Below are positions 20,229 to 27,718 of a stretch of 35,779 nt of DNA, piece by piece; within the stretch, counting starts at the first letter, position 1, and each line of letters starts with the position of its first letter. The position numbers and the translations under genes were made by a program. Where the stretch lies: contig JASCPG010000033.1 of the NCBI GenBank assembly GCA_029960085.1, positions 1 to 35,779 of the forward strand. The letters run 5' to 3'. The notes below the pieces were generated by a model. The model saw only the letters and a program-made list of their open reading frames with translations. It did no database searches and was not told the DNA's origin. Source of the stretch: Microbacteriaceae bacterium PS02067. GTDB taxonomy: Bacteria > Actinomycetota > Actinomycetes > Actinomycetales > Microbacteriaceae.

Positions 20229-20935
20229 GTGAAGACAGCGAAGTGCCCGACCAACACCAGCCCTCCCGCGATCGCTACCGCAATCACTCGGGAAGCGCTG
20301 CGATCCCACCCGCCGCCACCGGCAGGCATCGTTGACGGTACCTGCGGCAGGATGAGCCAGAGCACCCCGGCGGTCATGACAAGAACCACAGATAGGCCGA
20401 TGAAGATGGCCCGCCACCCCACCACATCGGCCAGAGCCGCCGCGATCGGTAGTCCGGCAAGGCCGGCGAGCGTGGGCCCAGCCAGGACGATCGCCAGCGC
20501 CCGTCCGAGCCGCTCGGCAGTGATGACGGAGGCGACGTAGGAAACGACGAGTGCCCAGAACAGGCCGTGCGCCGTCGCGGCGAGGATACGACCGGTAAGT
20601 GCGAGCGGGAGGCTAGAGGCGGTCGCGGTGAGCAGGTTCGCTGCCGCGATCACGATTAGACACGCTGCCAGCAGTGGCGTGCGGGGTAACCGGATCGTGA
20701 GCCGCACAAGTGGAATCCCCACGATCGCAATGGTGAGCGCCCAGGCGCTCACCAGCAACCCAATTGCTGATTCCGAGACGCCCAGATCGGCGCTCATTAC
20801 CGGCAAGAGCCCAGATGGCAACATCTCGACCGTCACCGTCAGCAGCGTCGCCGCGGTCAGCACCGCCAGAATCGGCCAGGCCCGGTGCGGACCGGCGGTG
20901 CCGGGCAGGGGTAAAGACGTCGATCGTGTGCTCAT
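20228..20935 (-). pseudogene. MFS exporter, N-terminal half (disrupted by the IS)
   Basis: Encodes 236 residues from ATG 20935 ending at the IS boundary with an artificial TAG. It has the first seven membrane helices, with TVEMLPSGLLPVMSADLGVSESAIGLLVSAWAL (the motif of DHA1-type drug exporters such as Cmx/AraJ relatives) and the charged G-R-I-L-A-A-T-A-H-G motif C-like segment. The rest of the gene is at 17794-18286. Drug export by this gene should be lost. It is read divergently from merR. Confidence 0.9.
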
Positions 20936-20951
20936 GCGACTACGCTAAAGA

Positions 20952-20982
20952 TTGACACCACTGTCAAGGTCAAGCCTGGTGC
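20952..20982. promoter_or_regulatory. MerR-type operator/promoter between MFS and merR
   Basis: TTGACA-CCAC-TGTCAA (20952-20957, 20962-20967) is a perfect inverted repeat. On the minus strand, TTGACC (20968-20973) sits as -35, followed after about 19-20 bases by a TAGCGT-like -10 near 20943-20948. The long spacer with a centred palindrome is the hallmark of MerR-activated promoters. Confidence 0.7.
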
Positions 20983-21011
20983 CCCAAGTCCCAGGCGAGA
21001 GAGATGAGCGG

Positions 21012-21371
21012 ATGCGGATCGGTGAGATATCCCAGCGCAGTGCAGTCGCGCCCCGAATGCTGCGCTACTACGAAGCCCAGGGACTCCTCCAACCTGGACG
21101 ACACCCCAACGGGTACCGCGACTACTCCGAATCCGATCTGAACCAGGTCGTCACGATCCGAGACCTCTCTCGCTCCGGTGTCCCGACGCGATTCATCAAG
21201 ATTGTCCTCGACCGCCAGAGCGGCCAATCCGGATGGTCGAGCACCTGCGACGACATCCTCGCCCGCATGGTCACCGAACAGATCGACGACCTCGACACCA
21301 AGATCGTCTGCCTCACCACCAGCCGCGCAGCGCTGACCCAGTTCCTCCGCGAAACCCACGCCAACACCTAA
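21012..21371 (+). CDS. MerR-family regulator
   Basis: 119 residues from ATG 21012. The winged helix at 1-70 is textbook MerR: MRIGEISQRSAVAPRMLRYYEAQGLLQPGRHPNGYRDYSESDL. A dimerization helix follows, and there is a single Cys in the effector part (STCDD, about residue 79) plus one in KIVCLTT, so no obvious metal-thiol cluster. It probably activated the adjacent MFS gene, which is now broken, leaving the regulator without its partner. A start at 20952 would overlap the operator. Confidence 0.9.
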   Translation: MRIGEISQRSAVAPRMLRYYEAQGLLQPGRHPNGYRDYSESDLNQVVTIRDLSRSGVPTRFIKIVLDRQSGQSGWSSTCDDILARMVTEQIDDLDTKIVCLTTSRAALTQFLRETHANT

Positions 21372-21537
21372 CGCAGCCATCGACGCGCCGCCTGGTAGTC
21401 CGGTACTCGGTCTCTTGTAGGAATCCGCAACGGACCGAAACTGATCGATTCCGGCACGGCCGCGAGCTGCACCGCGGCGACGTCGACACGCCGTGCCGAA
21501 AGTCCGTGCCGAAACCCTCTTGTGCCGAAACTTCTTA
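21372..21537. other. Intergenic region between cargo and Fic module
   Basis: It holds three direct repeats of GTGCCGAAA at 21493-21501, 21506-21514 and 21522-21530 (13 and 16 bases apart). No gene is visible. It is the right-hand border of the cargo block; no target duplication or end repeats matching the left border near 14.6 kb could be seen. Confidence 0.55.
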
Positions 21538-21566
21538 TAGACCGTTTTCGGGAAAACCGGTAGACT
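21538..21566 (+). promoter_or_regulatory. Promoter/operator of the Fic toxin-antitoxin operon
   Basis: TAGACC (21538-21543), a 17-base spacer made of the inverted repeat GTTTTC-GG-GAAAAC plus CGG, and TAGACT (21561-21566). A palindrome filling the spacer suggests autorepression by the antitoxin complex. Confidence 0.6.
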
Positions 21567-21591
21567 GGTAGGACGACGAAGGGAGCCCATC

Positions 21592-21834
21592 GTGGCTGAG
21601 ACATTCACGGTCGAGCAGGAATGGCCGGAGCTGTTCGCGCAGCTCGACGCGACGCAGCGCGACAGCGTGCGCCAGGCCCTCGCCGCCGGATGGCACGAAG
21701 GGTTCACCCCGACCCGCGAGGACGTCGAGAACGTGACCGACTATACCCGCGGGGCGATCGACCTCGCGGAGTACCGTCGACGCGGCCACGCTGCCGCTCG
21801 CCGCGCTGCCGGCGTCGTCGGCGCCGGCCGCTGA
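21592..21834 (+). CDS. VbhA-like antitoxin of the Fic module
   Basis: 80 residues from GTG 21592 with GAAGGGAG upstream. The segment WHEGFTPTREDVENVTDYTRGAIDLAEYRRR (34-64) matches the antitoxin-VbhA pattern E-G-x-x-P-T-x-E-D with a following Y-x-x-G helix. An upstream helix DSVRQALAAGW probably carries the inhibitory residues that occlude the Fic ATP site; a strict [ST]xxxE[GN] motif is not obvious. The gene is placed before the toxin with one base between them, as in class I Fic systems such as VbhA/VbhT. Confidence 0.85.
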   Translation: MAETFTVEQEWPELFAQLDATQRDSVRQALAAGWHEGFTPTREDVENVTDYTRGAIDLAEYRRRGHAAARRAAGVVGAGR

Positions 21835-21835
21835 C

Positions 21836-22645
21836 GTGGCATCCCAGTTCGATAGCTGGGAGTCGTACTTCTACCCCGACACGATCGACCCGGATACCGG
21901 GATCGGGACGCTGCGCAACCTCTACGAGGAGCGCGACGCGCGGGTGCTGTCCCGGATGGAGTACACCGACACCACCGTGCGCGCCGTGCAGCTCGGTAAC
22001 GGCGAGGTCGAGATACCTCGCACGTTCGACGGGGCGCACCTACGCGCGATCCACGGGCACCTGTTCCAGGACGTCTACGAGTGGGCGGGGGAGTACCGCA
22101 CTGTCGAAATGTCGAAGGGTCCGGGCCGCGGATTTGGTGAGGTCAGGTCGGGCGAGGTCGACCGGTATCTGTCCGACGCGCGCCAGCTCGTGACGTCGAC
22201 CGACTGGGCCAAGATCGGCCGTAACGACTTCATCGCCACGGCCTCGACCGTGTTCGCCTACGTCAACCAGGCGCACCCGTTCCGCGAGGGAAACGGCCGC
22301 ACGTCGAAGGTGTTCATGGCCCACGTGGCCGAGCAGTCGCCGTACCGGTTCGACTTCGCCCGCGTGAGCCCGGAGCAGTGGAACGGGGGATCGGCCATGA
22401 GCCGACCCGACATGTTCGCCTACGCTCCCGAACCGGCATCCCTCGTCCCCGTGTTCGCAGCGGTGACCGTCGAACGCACGGCACCCCAGGCCGGCCCTGA
22501 CCGGGCCGCTCAGGTCCGCTCAGCGCTCAGCGCGTCGTATCCCCGCCCCGCGTCCGAGGCGACGCGGCAGCAGCCGCAGCAGGGCACCCAGGCGCGGCGG
22601 GGGAGCGCCGGCTATCGCTCCGATCGCGGCACCGGCCGGGAGTGA
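21836..22645 (+). CDS. fic: Fic-domain AMPylating toxin
   Basis: 269 residues from GTG 21836. The Fic signature HPFREGNGR at 147-155 has catalytic His147 and phosphate-binding G152-N153-G154-R155. The conserved front of the domain (LRAIHGHLFQDVYEWAGEYR) is at 69-88. Fic enzymes transfer AMP from ATP to target proteins such as topoisomerases. Residues 215-269 form a disordered, arginine- and glutamine-rich tail not needed for the Fic fold. Position between partition/transfer genes supports a maintenance role; the tail might alternatively be a transfer signal (speculative). Confidence 0.93.
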   Translation: MASQFDSWESYFYPDTIDPDTGIGTLRNLYEERDARVLSRMEYTDTTVRAVQLGNGEVEIPRTFDGAHLRAIHGHLFQDVYEWAGEYRTVEMSKGPGRGFGEVRSGEVDRYLSDARQLVTSTDWAKIGRNDFIATASTVFAYVNQAHPFREGNGRTSKVFMAHVAEQSPYRFDFARVSPEQWNGGSAMSRPDMFAYAPEPASLVPVFAAVTVERTAPQAGPDRAAQVRSALSASYPRPASEATRQQPQQGTQARRGSAGYRSDRGTGRE

Positions 22646-22785
22646 CCGTGACCGATCCCGAGCCCGTCGACCGCAGCGCCGCCGAACGGCGATCGCGCGC
22701 CCGGCGCGAGGCGACCCCGATCTATGACCAGCTCGCCGCCGACCGAGAGCGCCGAGCCCAAGAGCAGCAGGAGGCCGAGTCATGA
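22642..22785 (+). CDS. 47-aa charged protein overlapping fic and the resolvase
   Basis: GTG 22642 overlaps the fic stop (GTGA), and TGA 22783-22785 overlaps the resolvase ATG. The product is almost entirely charged: DRSAAERRSRARREATPIYDQLAADRERRAQEQQ is a long amphipathic helix. Its placement, overlap on both sides and codon pattern argue for a real gene that couples translation between fic and the resolvase. Function unknown. Confidence 0.6.
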   Translation: MTVTDPEPVDRSAAERRSRARREATPIYDQLAADRERRAQEQQEAES

Positions 22786-23369
22786 CGAACGTCGTCGGTT
22801 ACGCGCGAGTGTCCAAGCGTGAGCAGAACCCCGCCGCTCAGGAGGCCGAGCTGCGCGCAGCGGGAGCCGTCCGGGTGTTCGTCGACCACGGCGAATCGAG
22901 CCGGATCGCAGACCGCCCCCAGTGGCTCGCCTGCCTCGACTACCTCAACGAGGGCGACACCCTCCTGGTGCGCCGCCTCGACCGGCTCGGAGGATCGGAG
23001 CGCATCATCATCGAGACGCTGCACGACCTCGACCGCCGGGGCGTGAACATCAAGAGCCTGACGGAACCGATGATCGACACCACAACCCCGATGGGCCGCG
23101 CCCTGTTCGGCATGGTGGCCGTGTTCGCGCAGCTCCGCGTCGACACGATCCGGGAGAACACGATGCGCGGCCTCGCGCACGCGAAGGCGCAGGGTCGGGT
23201 CGGTGGCCGGCCGTCGAAGATGACGCCGGAGAAGATCGCAGAGGCTCAGCGGATGCGTGCCGAGCGTGCCAGCCTCGACCACATCGCCGGAGTGCTCAGC
23301 GTCGGGAAGTCGACCGTTGCCCGTGCGCTCAGCAAGGCCGATCAGGAACTCACCCAGGCCCAGCGGTAG
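22782..23369 (+). CDS. Serine recombinase (resolvase/invertase family)
   Basis: 195 residues. Nucleophile Ser11 in GYARVSKREQ; the RRLDRLGGSERIIIETL motif at about 65-81, the FGMVAVFAQLRVDTIRENTMRGLAHAKAQGR long helix, then GGRPSKMTPEKI and a C-terminal helix-turn-helix. These are all typical of small resolvases. It probably resolves plasmid multimers. No clear res site was identified; the repeats at 21493-21530 or the folded region at 23911-24002 are candidates. Start ATG 22782 overlaps the 47-aa gene. Confidence 0.93.
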   Translation: MTNVVGYARVSKREQNPAAQEAELRAAGAVRVFVDHGESSRIADRPQWLACLDYLNEGDTLLVRRLDRLGGSERIIIETLHDLDRRGVNIKSLTEPMIDTTTPMGRALFGMVAVFAQLRVDTIRENTMRGLAHAKAQGRVGGRPSKMTPEKIAEAQRMRAERASLDHIAGVLSVGKSTVARALSKADQELTQAQR

Positions 23370-23598
23370 CGCCGTCCCGGTCGTCGTGCAGCAGGACGCC
23401 CGGAGCCACATCGAGCGCGCCGGCTATCGCATTCAGCTCGTCGACCGTGAGGCCCGCCGGCCTTCTCAGATGCAGCCGCCGAGCCAGTGTGCGCGGCTTG
23501 ATCCCGGTCGCGTCGGCCAGCCACTCGACGGTCAGCCCCCGAGTGTCGAGCACGCGCCGGATGCGCTGCGCGACCTGCACAGCGATGGATCGCGTCAT
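23350..23598 (-). CDS. XRE-like helix-turn-helix protein
   Basis: 82 residues from ATG 23598. VAQRIRRVLDTRGLTVEWLADATGIKPRTLARRLHLRRPAGLTVDELNAIAGALDVAPGVLL is a Cro/C1-type helix-turn-helix over residues 8-72. It overlaps the 3' end of the resolvase gene by 20 bases on the opposite strand and shares an ATGA overlap with the gene before it (23595). It is probably a regulator of its own small operon or of the resolvase. Confidence 0.82.
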   Translation of the reverse strand: MTRSIAVQVAQRIRRVLDTRGLTVEWLADATGIKPRTLARRLHLRRPAGLTVDELNAIAGALDVAPGVLLHDDRDGATAGPG

Positions 23599-23819
23599 CG
23601 TCCGTCACCGTCCGCATCGCTCTCGCGGGTGAGCGTGTCGATCACCGTCACGGCCTCGCTCCCCGGCACCGTCACGGACGCCGCCAGCCGGTAACCGGAG
23701 CGGCCGTAATCGTAGAGCTGTTGGTCACGCTCGCTCACGTTTCGTAGGAGCCGGCCGCGCTCCTCGTCCGACGTCGGCAGCGTCGTTGTCAGCGTTGCGA
23801 AACTCACGGGTCCACTCAT
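23595..23819 (-). CDS. Hypothetical protein, 74 aa
   Basis: ATG 23819 to TGA 23595. The sequence MSGPVSFATLTTTLPTSDEERGRLLRNVSERDQQLYDYGRSGYRLAAS then a valine-rich strand pair is a small alpha/beta protein without known family. A 160-codon extension upstream has no coding character and would run through the hairpin region. Its stop overlaps the start of the XRE-like gene. Confidence 0.65.
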   Translation of the reverse strand: MSGPVSFATLTTTLPTSDEERGRLLRNVSERDQQLYDYGRSGYRLAASVTVPGSEAVTVIDTLTRESDADGDGR

Positions 23820-23910
23820 CGTTCGATCCCATTCCCTTGTTGTGTGTCCGATGAAAGTAGGCAGTTCGGCGGTACGCCGAGGTGCCGGCTTTCTCGGAAC
23901 ACTTGCCGCC

Positions 23911-24002
23911 TTGCACGCAGCGGAGAGCCGGTCAAGGGGAGCCCGCAGGGCTCTCCCGAAGGGACGCGAAGCGCCCTTGACGGGATCGGGAGCGGAGTGC
24001 AA
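23911..24002. other. Nested inverted repeats in the 23820-24073 intergenic region
   Basis: From outside in: TTGCAC (23911-23916) with GTGCAA (23997-24002), GTCAAGGG (23931-23938) with CCCTTGAC (23974-23981), and GGGAGCCC-GCA-GGGCTCTCCC (23938-23957). A further hairpin CCCCGC-AGC-GCGGGG follows at 24003-24017. No gene is present. The fold suggests a recombination site, a structured RNA or part of the transfer origin. Confidence 0.5.
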
Positions 24003-24027
24003 CCCCGCAGCGCGGGGACACACGAAA

Positions 24028-24056
24028 GCCCCACGCCGCAGAGCGGAACGTGGGGC
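24028..24056 (-). terminator. Terminator of the 123-aa gene
   Basis: GCCCCACG and CGTGGGGC make a perfect 8-bp stem; read on the minus strand it is followed by TTTCGTGTG. It lies 18 bases past the stop of the minus-strand gene at 24074. Confidence 0.65.
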
Positions 24057-24073
24057 CGGAACCGTGCCAGCGA

Positions 24074-24445
24074 TCAACCCTCCGTAGAAGGCTCCGACTG
24101 CGCATCGTCAGCCGCCGCAGGGGCCGAGCTGGACGCAGGCTTGCGCGTCGATCGACGCCGGGTGCGCGCCTTCTTGTCGGGCTCCGCGAACCCAATCTTG
24201 CGCAGCTCGTCCGCAGACCATCCGGCGCTCAGTGCGGCCGAGTAGGCGCGCACGTCCTCGCGCTGCGCGGTCGCGATCCGCTCCGCGATCCGAGCCTGTA
24301 GGTCGGCCAGCTCGCGGGCTGTCTCGTCGCGCACGTCGCTGAGCGACTGCCGCGCCTCCGCGACGGTACGAACCGCAGTCAGGCGGTCATCCTGTAGACG
24401 TCGCGCGCGCTCGATTGCTTCCTCTGGTGTCAGTTGCGTAGCCAT
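24074..24445 (-). CDS. Coiled-coil protein beside oriT, 123 aa
   Basis: ATG 24445 to TGA 24074. Residues 8-75 are a long heptad-like helix (EEAIERARRLQDDRLTAVRTVAEARQSLSDVRDETARELADLQARIAERIA). A short helix-turn-helix-like segment SAGWSADELRKIGFAEPDKK follows, then a strongly basic tail (ARTRRRSTRKPASSS). The basic tail and place opposite mobC suggest a DNA-binding accessory of mobilization; not recognised as a named family. A longer frame up to 24880 would read through the putative oriT. Confidence 0.72.
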   Translation of the reverse strand: MATQLTPEEAIERARRLQDDRLTAVRTVAEARQSLSDVRDETARELADLQARIAERIATAQREDVRAYSAALSAGWSADELRKIGFAEPDKKARTRRRSTRKPASSSAPAAADDAQSEPSTEG

Positions 24446-24699
24446 GCACCAATCGTACGGATCGAGCCGTTCGAAGTCGACGCCTATCGACACTTCAAAA
24501 GCACGCCGAGGCGAAGCCTCGACCACTCCCGTCTGTCGACGTGAGTGAACCCGAATGGAGTCCCGGGCGGAGCAAGCTAAACACTTAGCAGGGCTAAGTG
24601 GGCTTGACCCCTCGACAGTCGTCGACGGGTGCGGCACACTGGACGTGTGGTCCCCGCACGGGGCGGGGTCGCTGCGCTGGGCCGAAGGAAGGGGATCGC
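24446..24699. other. Candidate origin of transfer (oriT)
   Basis: A gene-free 254-bp stretch between divergent mobilization genes. It contains GCTAA-acac-TTAGC overlapping CACTTAGC-AGG-GCTAAGTG (24576-24600), the hairpin CGAGGC-GAA-GCCTCG (24507-24521), and GAAGTCGA...TCGACACTTC (24475-24498, imperfect). An inverted repeat next to mobC and the relaxase gene is the usual oriT position. The nick base cannot be assigned by eye. The mobC promoter must also lie here (TTGACC at 24603-24608 is a possible -35). Confidence 0.65.
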
Positions 24700-25098
24700 A
24701 TGTCAGATGAGACGGCAGCCGAGCCCCAGACCGAGCGGCGTCGGCGCGCGAATGCCCCCGGCGGTCGGAAGCACAAGCACGAAGTGAAGGTGACTCCCGA
24801 GGAGGAGGGCCGGCTGCTGCGCCTCGCGCTCGCTCAGCGGGTGACCATCCCGCGGCTGCTGGTCGAGACGACCCTTGCATCCGAGACAGGGGAGACGGTC
24901 ACCGAGCGGCGCAACGCGATCGGGAAGCTGTTCGAGCTGCACCGGCTGTTGGCCGCGGTGTCGAACAACGTCAACCAGATCGCGAAGGCCACCAACGCCA
25001 CCGGTCAGCGTCAGGCAGAGACAGACGCCACGCTCGCCGCCGTGCGCCGAGTCGCGGAGCGCATCGACGCTGCCGTGGATGAGCTGAGCCTGTCATGA
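24700..25098 (+). CDS. MobC-like relaxosome accessory protein
   Basis: 132 residues from ATG 24700 after GGAAGGGG. The start is basic (TERRRRANAPGGRKHKHEVKVTPEE, residues 11-35), followed by a ribbon-helix-helix-like part. Residues 83-99 contain LLAAVSNNVNQIAKATN, the NxNQIA signature of MobC proteins. MobC binds oriT and helps open it for the relaxase. It overlaps the relaxase gene by four bases (ATGA), the standard mob operon layout. Confidence 0.88.
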   Translation: MSDETAAEPQTERRRRANAPGGRKHKHEVKVTPEEEGRLLRLALAQRVTIPRLLVETTLASETGETVTERRNAIGKLFELHRLLAAVSNNVNQIAKATNATGQRQAETDATLAAVRRVAERIDAAVDELSLS

Positions 25099-26846
25099 TG
25101 CCGAACGTTACGCGCGGCGATCGGATGCCCGGCCTCGTGTCCTACCTCGTCGGCGGCGGTCGCCACAACGAGCACACGGAGCCGCACCTGGTGGCCGGCG
25201 ATCACGCGCTCATGGCGTGGTACGACGATGCGGAGCTGAGCGGCGACAACGCGAAGGCGATCGCGCGTCACCTTGACCGACCGCGCACCGCTATGGGCGT
25301 CGAGGTCAAGGGCGGTCACGTGTGGCACGCCTCACTGTCGCTGCGCGCCGAGGAGGGCATTCGCACCGACCAGGAGTGGGCGGCGATCGCGCAAGACTTT
25401 GTGTCCGCGATGGGGTTCGACGACAACGACGGGACCAAGGCCCCGTGCCGTTGGGTCGCGATCCGTCACGGCCTCTCACAGGCCGGCAACGACCACGTGC
25501 ACATCGCCGTGAACCTGGTTCGCGAGGACGGCACGAAGGCGTCGACGCACCTGGACTACCAGCGTGCACAGAACGCTGCGCGCGCCCTCGAAGTGAAGTA
25601 CGGCTTGGAGCAGTTGGAGTCGACGAAGGGGGAGCGTGCGACGCGCGGCTACAGCCCCGCGGAGCAGTCCCGCGTCGAGGAGCGTTCGGCGCTCATGGCG
25701 CAGCGCAAGTACGAGCAGCACACCGCGCGCATCGGGGGAGAGCAGCCCGAATGGCACCGCCTCGACCCGAAGGAACGCCAGGCACGCATCACGGCTGAGG
25801 TTCGACTGAACGCGCCCCGGAACGACCTCGCTCGCAGTGTCCGAGCGGCAGCCGGCGCGAGCGAGAACGAAGCCGAGTTCGTGCGCCGGCTGCGCCGCTC
25901 CGGCGTCCTCGTCCGCCCCCGGTTCGCGGAGGGCACGACGGACGTCATCACCGGCTACTCGGTCGCGACCAGGCCCACGAAGGGCGAGCGTCCGATCTGG
26001 TACGGGGGCGGTCAGATGGGCCGCGACCTCACCCTGCCGAGGCTCCGCGAAGGATGGCCCGACACACCCACCGGAGCGACCGACGCGGCCGCCGAGTGGC
26101 AGGCAGCGGGACGGGGCCGGCGGCCCGTTGCACCTGGTCGCGAAATGCGCGAACCAGACCCCGAGCTGTGGCAGCGCCACACCGAGGAAATCGGCCAGCT
26201 CCGCGAGCAGCTTCGGTCGATTCCGCTCGACGACCGCGACACCTGGTCGACGGTCGCACGTCAGACCGCGGCCGCGTTCGCAGCCTGGTCGAACGCCGTC
26301 GAGGAGACACCCGGCGACCTGGCCGAGGCGTCCGACGCACTCGCCAAGTCGGCACAGACGTACCGTCGCCCGGTGAAGCCCCAGCGCGCCGGCCGGGTGG
26401 CAATGTCGGGCGCGACGATGCTCCTCGCCAGCGTCGCCCGCGGCGGCCAGGGAACGGCCGCGCAGCTCGCCATGCTGCGACAGCTCATGAACCTCTCCCA
26501 GGCCGTCTACGACGCCGCGAAGGCCGCAGGGGAGGCCCGGCAGGCAGCGAACGTCGAGGCCGCCGTGCGGGAGCGCGTGATGAATGTTCGGCGGCAGCTC
26601 GAAGCCGTGCCGGCCACCGCGGCCGCGACGTCGACGACAGGCCCGACGTCGACCGCCACGGCGACCGCGCCGAGGGTCGACCGCTCCGCGATCGTCGACG
26701 CATCCGTGCAGGAAGCGCTCGACAAGATGCAGCGCGCCGAGGAGCAGCGCAACAAGACCACCGGCTCGCCGGTTCCGCCACAGGTGGAGCCCGCGCGGCC
26801 GCGCACCACGACGAAGCCGGGCGCAGATCGCGGCCCGGAGCGATGA
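25095..26846 (+). CDS. Relaxase/mobilization nuclease (MOB_P-like)
   Basis: 583 residues. The relaxase domain is residues 1-170: MMPNVTRGDRMPGLVSYLVG with candidate catalytic Tyr17, GRHNEHTEPHLVAGD, GGHVWHASLSL, and the metal motif GNDHVHIAVNLVREDG with H134, H136 and N140 (relaxase motif III). The C-terminal 400 residues are helical, with an Ala-rich stretch and a Pro/Thr-rich tail, probably for coupling-protein contact. It nicks oriT and pilots the strand. ATG 25095 overlaps the mobC stop; ATG 25098 would also serve. Confidence 0.92.
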   Translation: MMPNVTRGDRMPGLVSYLVGGGRHNEHTEPHLVAGDHALMAWYDDAELSGDNAKAIARHLDRPRTAMGVEVKGGHVWHASLSLRAEEGIRTDQEWAAIAQDFVSAMGFDDNDGTKAPCRWVAIRHGLSQAGNDHVHIAVNLVREDGTKASTHLDYQRAQNAARALEVKYGLEQLESTKGERATRGYSPAEQSRVEERSALMAQRKYEQHTARIGGEQPEWHRLDPKERQARITAEVRLNAPRNDLARSVRAAAGASENEAEFVRRLRRSGVLVRPRFAEGTTDVITGYSVATRPTKGERPIWYGGGQMGRDLTLPRLREGWPDTPTGATDAAAEWQAAGRGRRPVAPGREMREPDPELWQRHTEEIGQLREQLRSIPLDDRDTWSTVARQTAAAFAAWSNAVEETPGDLAEASDALAKSAQTYRRPVKPQRAGRVAMSGATMLLASVARGGQGTAAQLAMLRQLMNLSQAVYDAAKAAGEARQAANVEAAVRERVMNVRRQLEAVPATAAATSTTGPTSTATATAPRVDRSAIVDASVQEALDKMQRAEEQRNKTTGSPVPPQVEPARPRTTTKPGADRGPER

Positions 26847-26861
26847 GAAGGGAGTCAGATC

Positions 26862-27701
26862 ATGGCCGATGAGAGCGACGGCATCGAGGAAGCATTCGAA
26901 GGGCAGCTCCGCATCGCCGTCACCGCGGCGGGCCGGGTAGGCGAAGCACTCGCCCGCGCCCGCGAGGAGGCGGCACGACGTGCGCAGGCACAGAGCGAGC
27001 AGGCAGCCCGCGAACTGTCGTCACGGTTCGAGGCAGAGAAGCGCGCAGCTCGCGTCGAGCTGGGAAGCGTTCACCGCTCCGATTGGTGGGACAAGGCGAC
27101 GCCGCAGCAGATCGGCGGCGCACTCACCACGGCGCGCGCGTGGGGCTCGGAAGACCCCGAGGCGCAGCGCGCGGAGGGCCGCATCCGCGACGAGCTCCGC
27201 ACCCGCTACGGCGTCGACGTCGACAACACCGGCGCCGACCCCGCGGCCGTCCAGGCGGCCGTCGAGGCCGAGCAGCTGCGCCGGCAGTCCGACACCGAGC
27301 GGCAGCGCAGTGCTACCGAGCAGGCCGAGGCGGTCGCGCTCTCGCGTCAGGCCGACGAAATCGACCGCGCGGCCGAGGCGTCACGAGACACCGCCGACAC
27401 GGCTCCCGACGAGGCAGAGCGCGAGCAGGCCCAGGTGACCGAGCGCGAGCAGAACCGAGCCGAGGCCACCCGCGAGAAGGCCGAGCCGCTGTATGACTCG
27501 TCCGAGCGGCGCGAGCGCGACGCCGACAAGCTCGAACAGCGAGGCGTCGGCAAGGAGGCCGTCAGCGCGAAGATGGCGGCGGACGTCAGCCAAGGCAAGC
27601 CGGCCACCGAGGCGGTCAAGGCGCAGCAGCTACAGAGCGCCAAGGCGCGGCCGAACAGGTCGCGATCGTCGAAGGTGCAGCGCACCGAGATTGGTCGCTG
27701 A
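26862..27701 (+). CDS. Long coiled-coil protein of the mobilization operon
   Basis: 279 residues from ATG 26862 after GAAGGGAG. Residues 15-65 and 130-225 are dominated by Ala, Glu, Arg and Gln heptads; between them lies a small domain HRSDWWDKATPQQIGGALTTARAWGSEDPEAQRAEGRIRDELRTRYGVDVDN. The tail is basic (RPNRSRSSKVQRTEIGR). No family is recognised; its position after the relaxase suggests a structural or adaptor role in DNA processing. A strong terminator follows. Confidence 0.75.
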   Translation: MADESDGIEEAFEGQLRIAVTAAGRVGEALARAREEAARRAQAQSEQAARELSSRFEAEKRAARVELGSVHRSDWWDKATPQQIGGALTTARAWGSEDPEAQRAEGRIRDELRTRYGVDVDNTGADPAAVQAAVEAEQLRRQSDTERQRSATEQAEAVALSRQADEIDRAAEASRDTADTAPDEAEREQAQVTEREQNRAEATREKAEPLYDSSERRERDADKLEQRGVGKEAVSAKMAADVSQGKPATEAVKAQQLQSAKARPNRSRSSKVQRTEIGR

Positions 27702-27718
27702 GCGACAGCCTGAGCCCA

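Noticed and set aside
21493..21530. CRISPR-like direct repeats
   Set aside because: Units of nine bases with 4-7 base gaps, and no cas gene; far too short for CRISPR.
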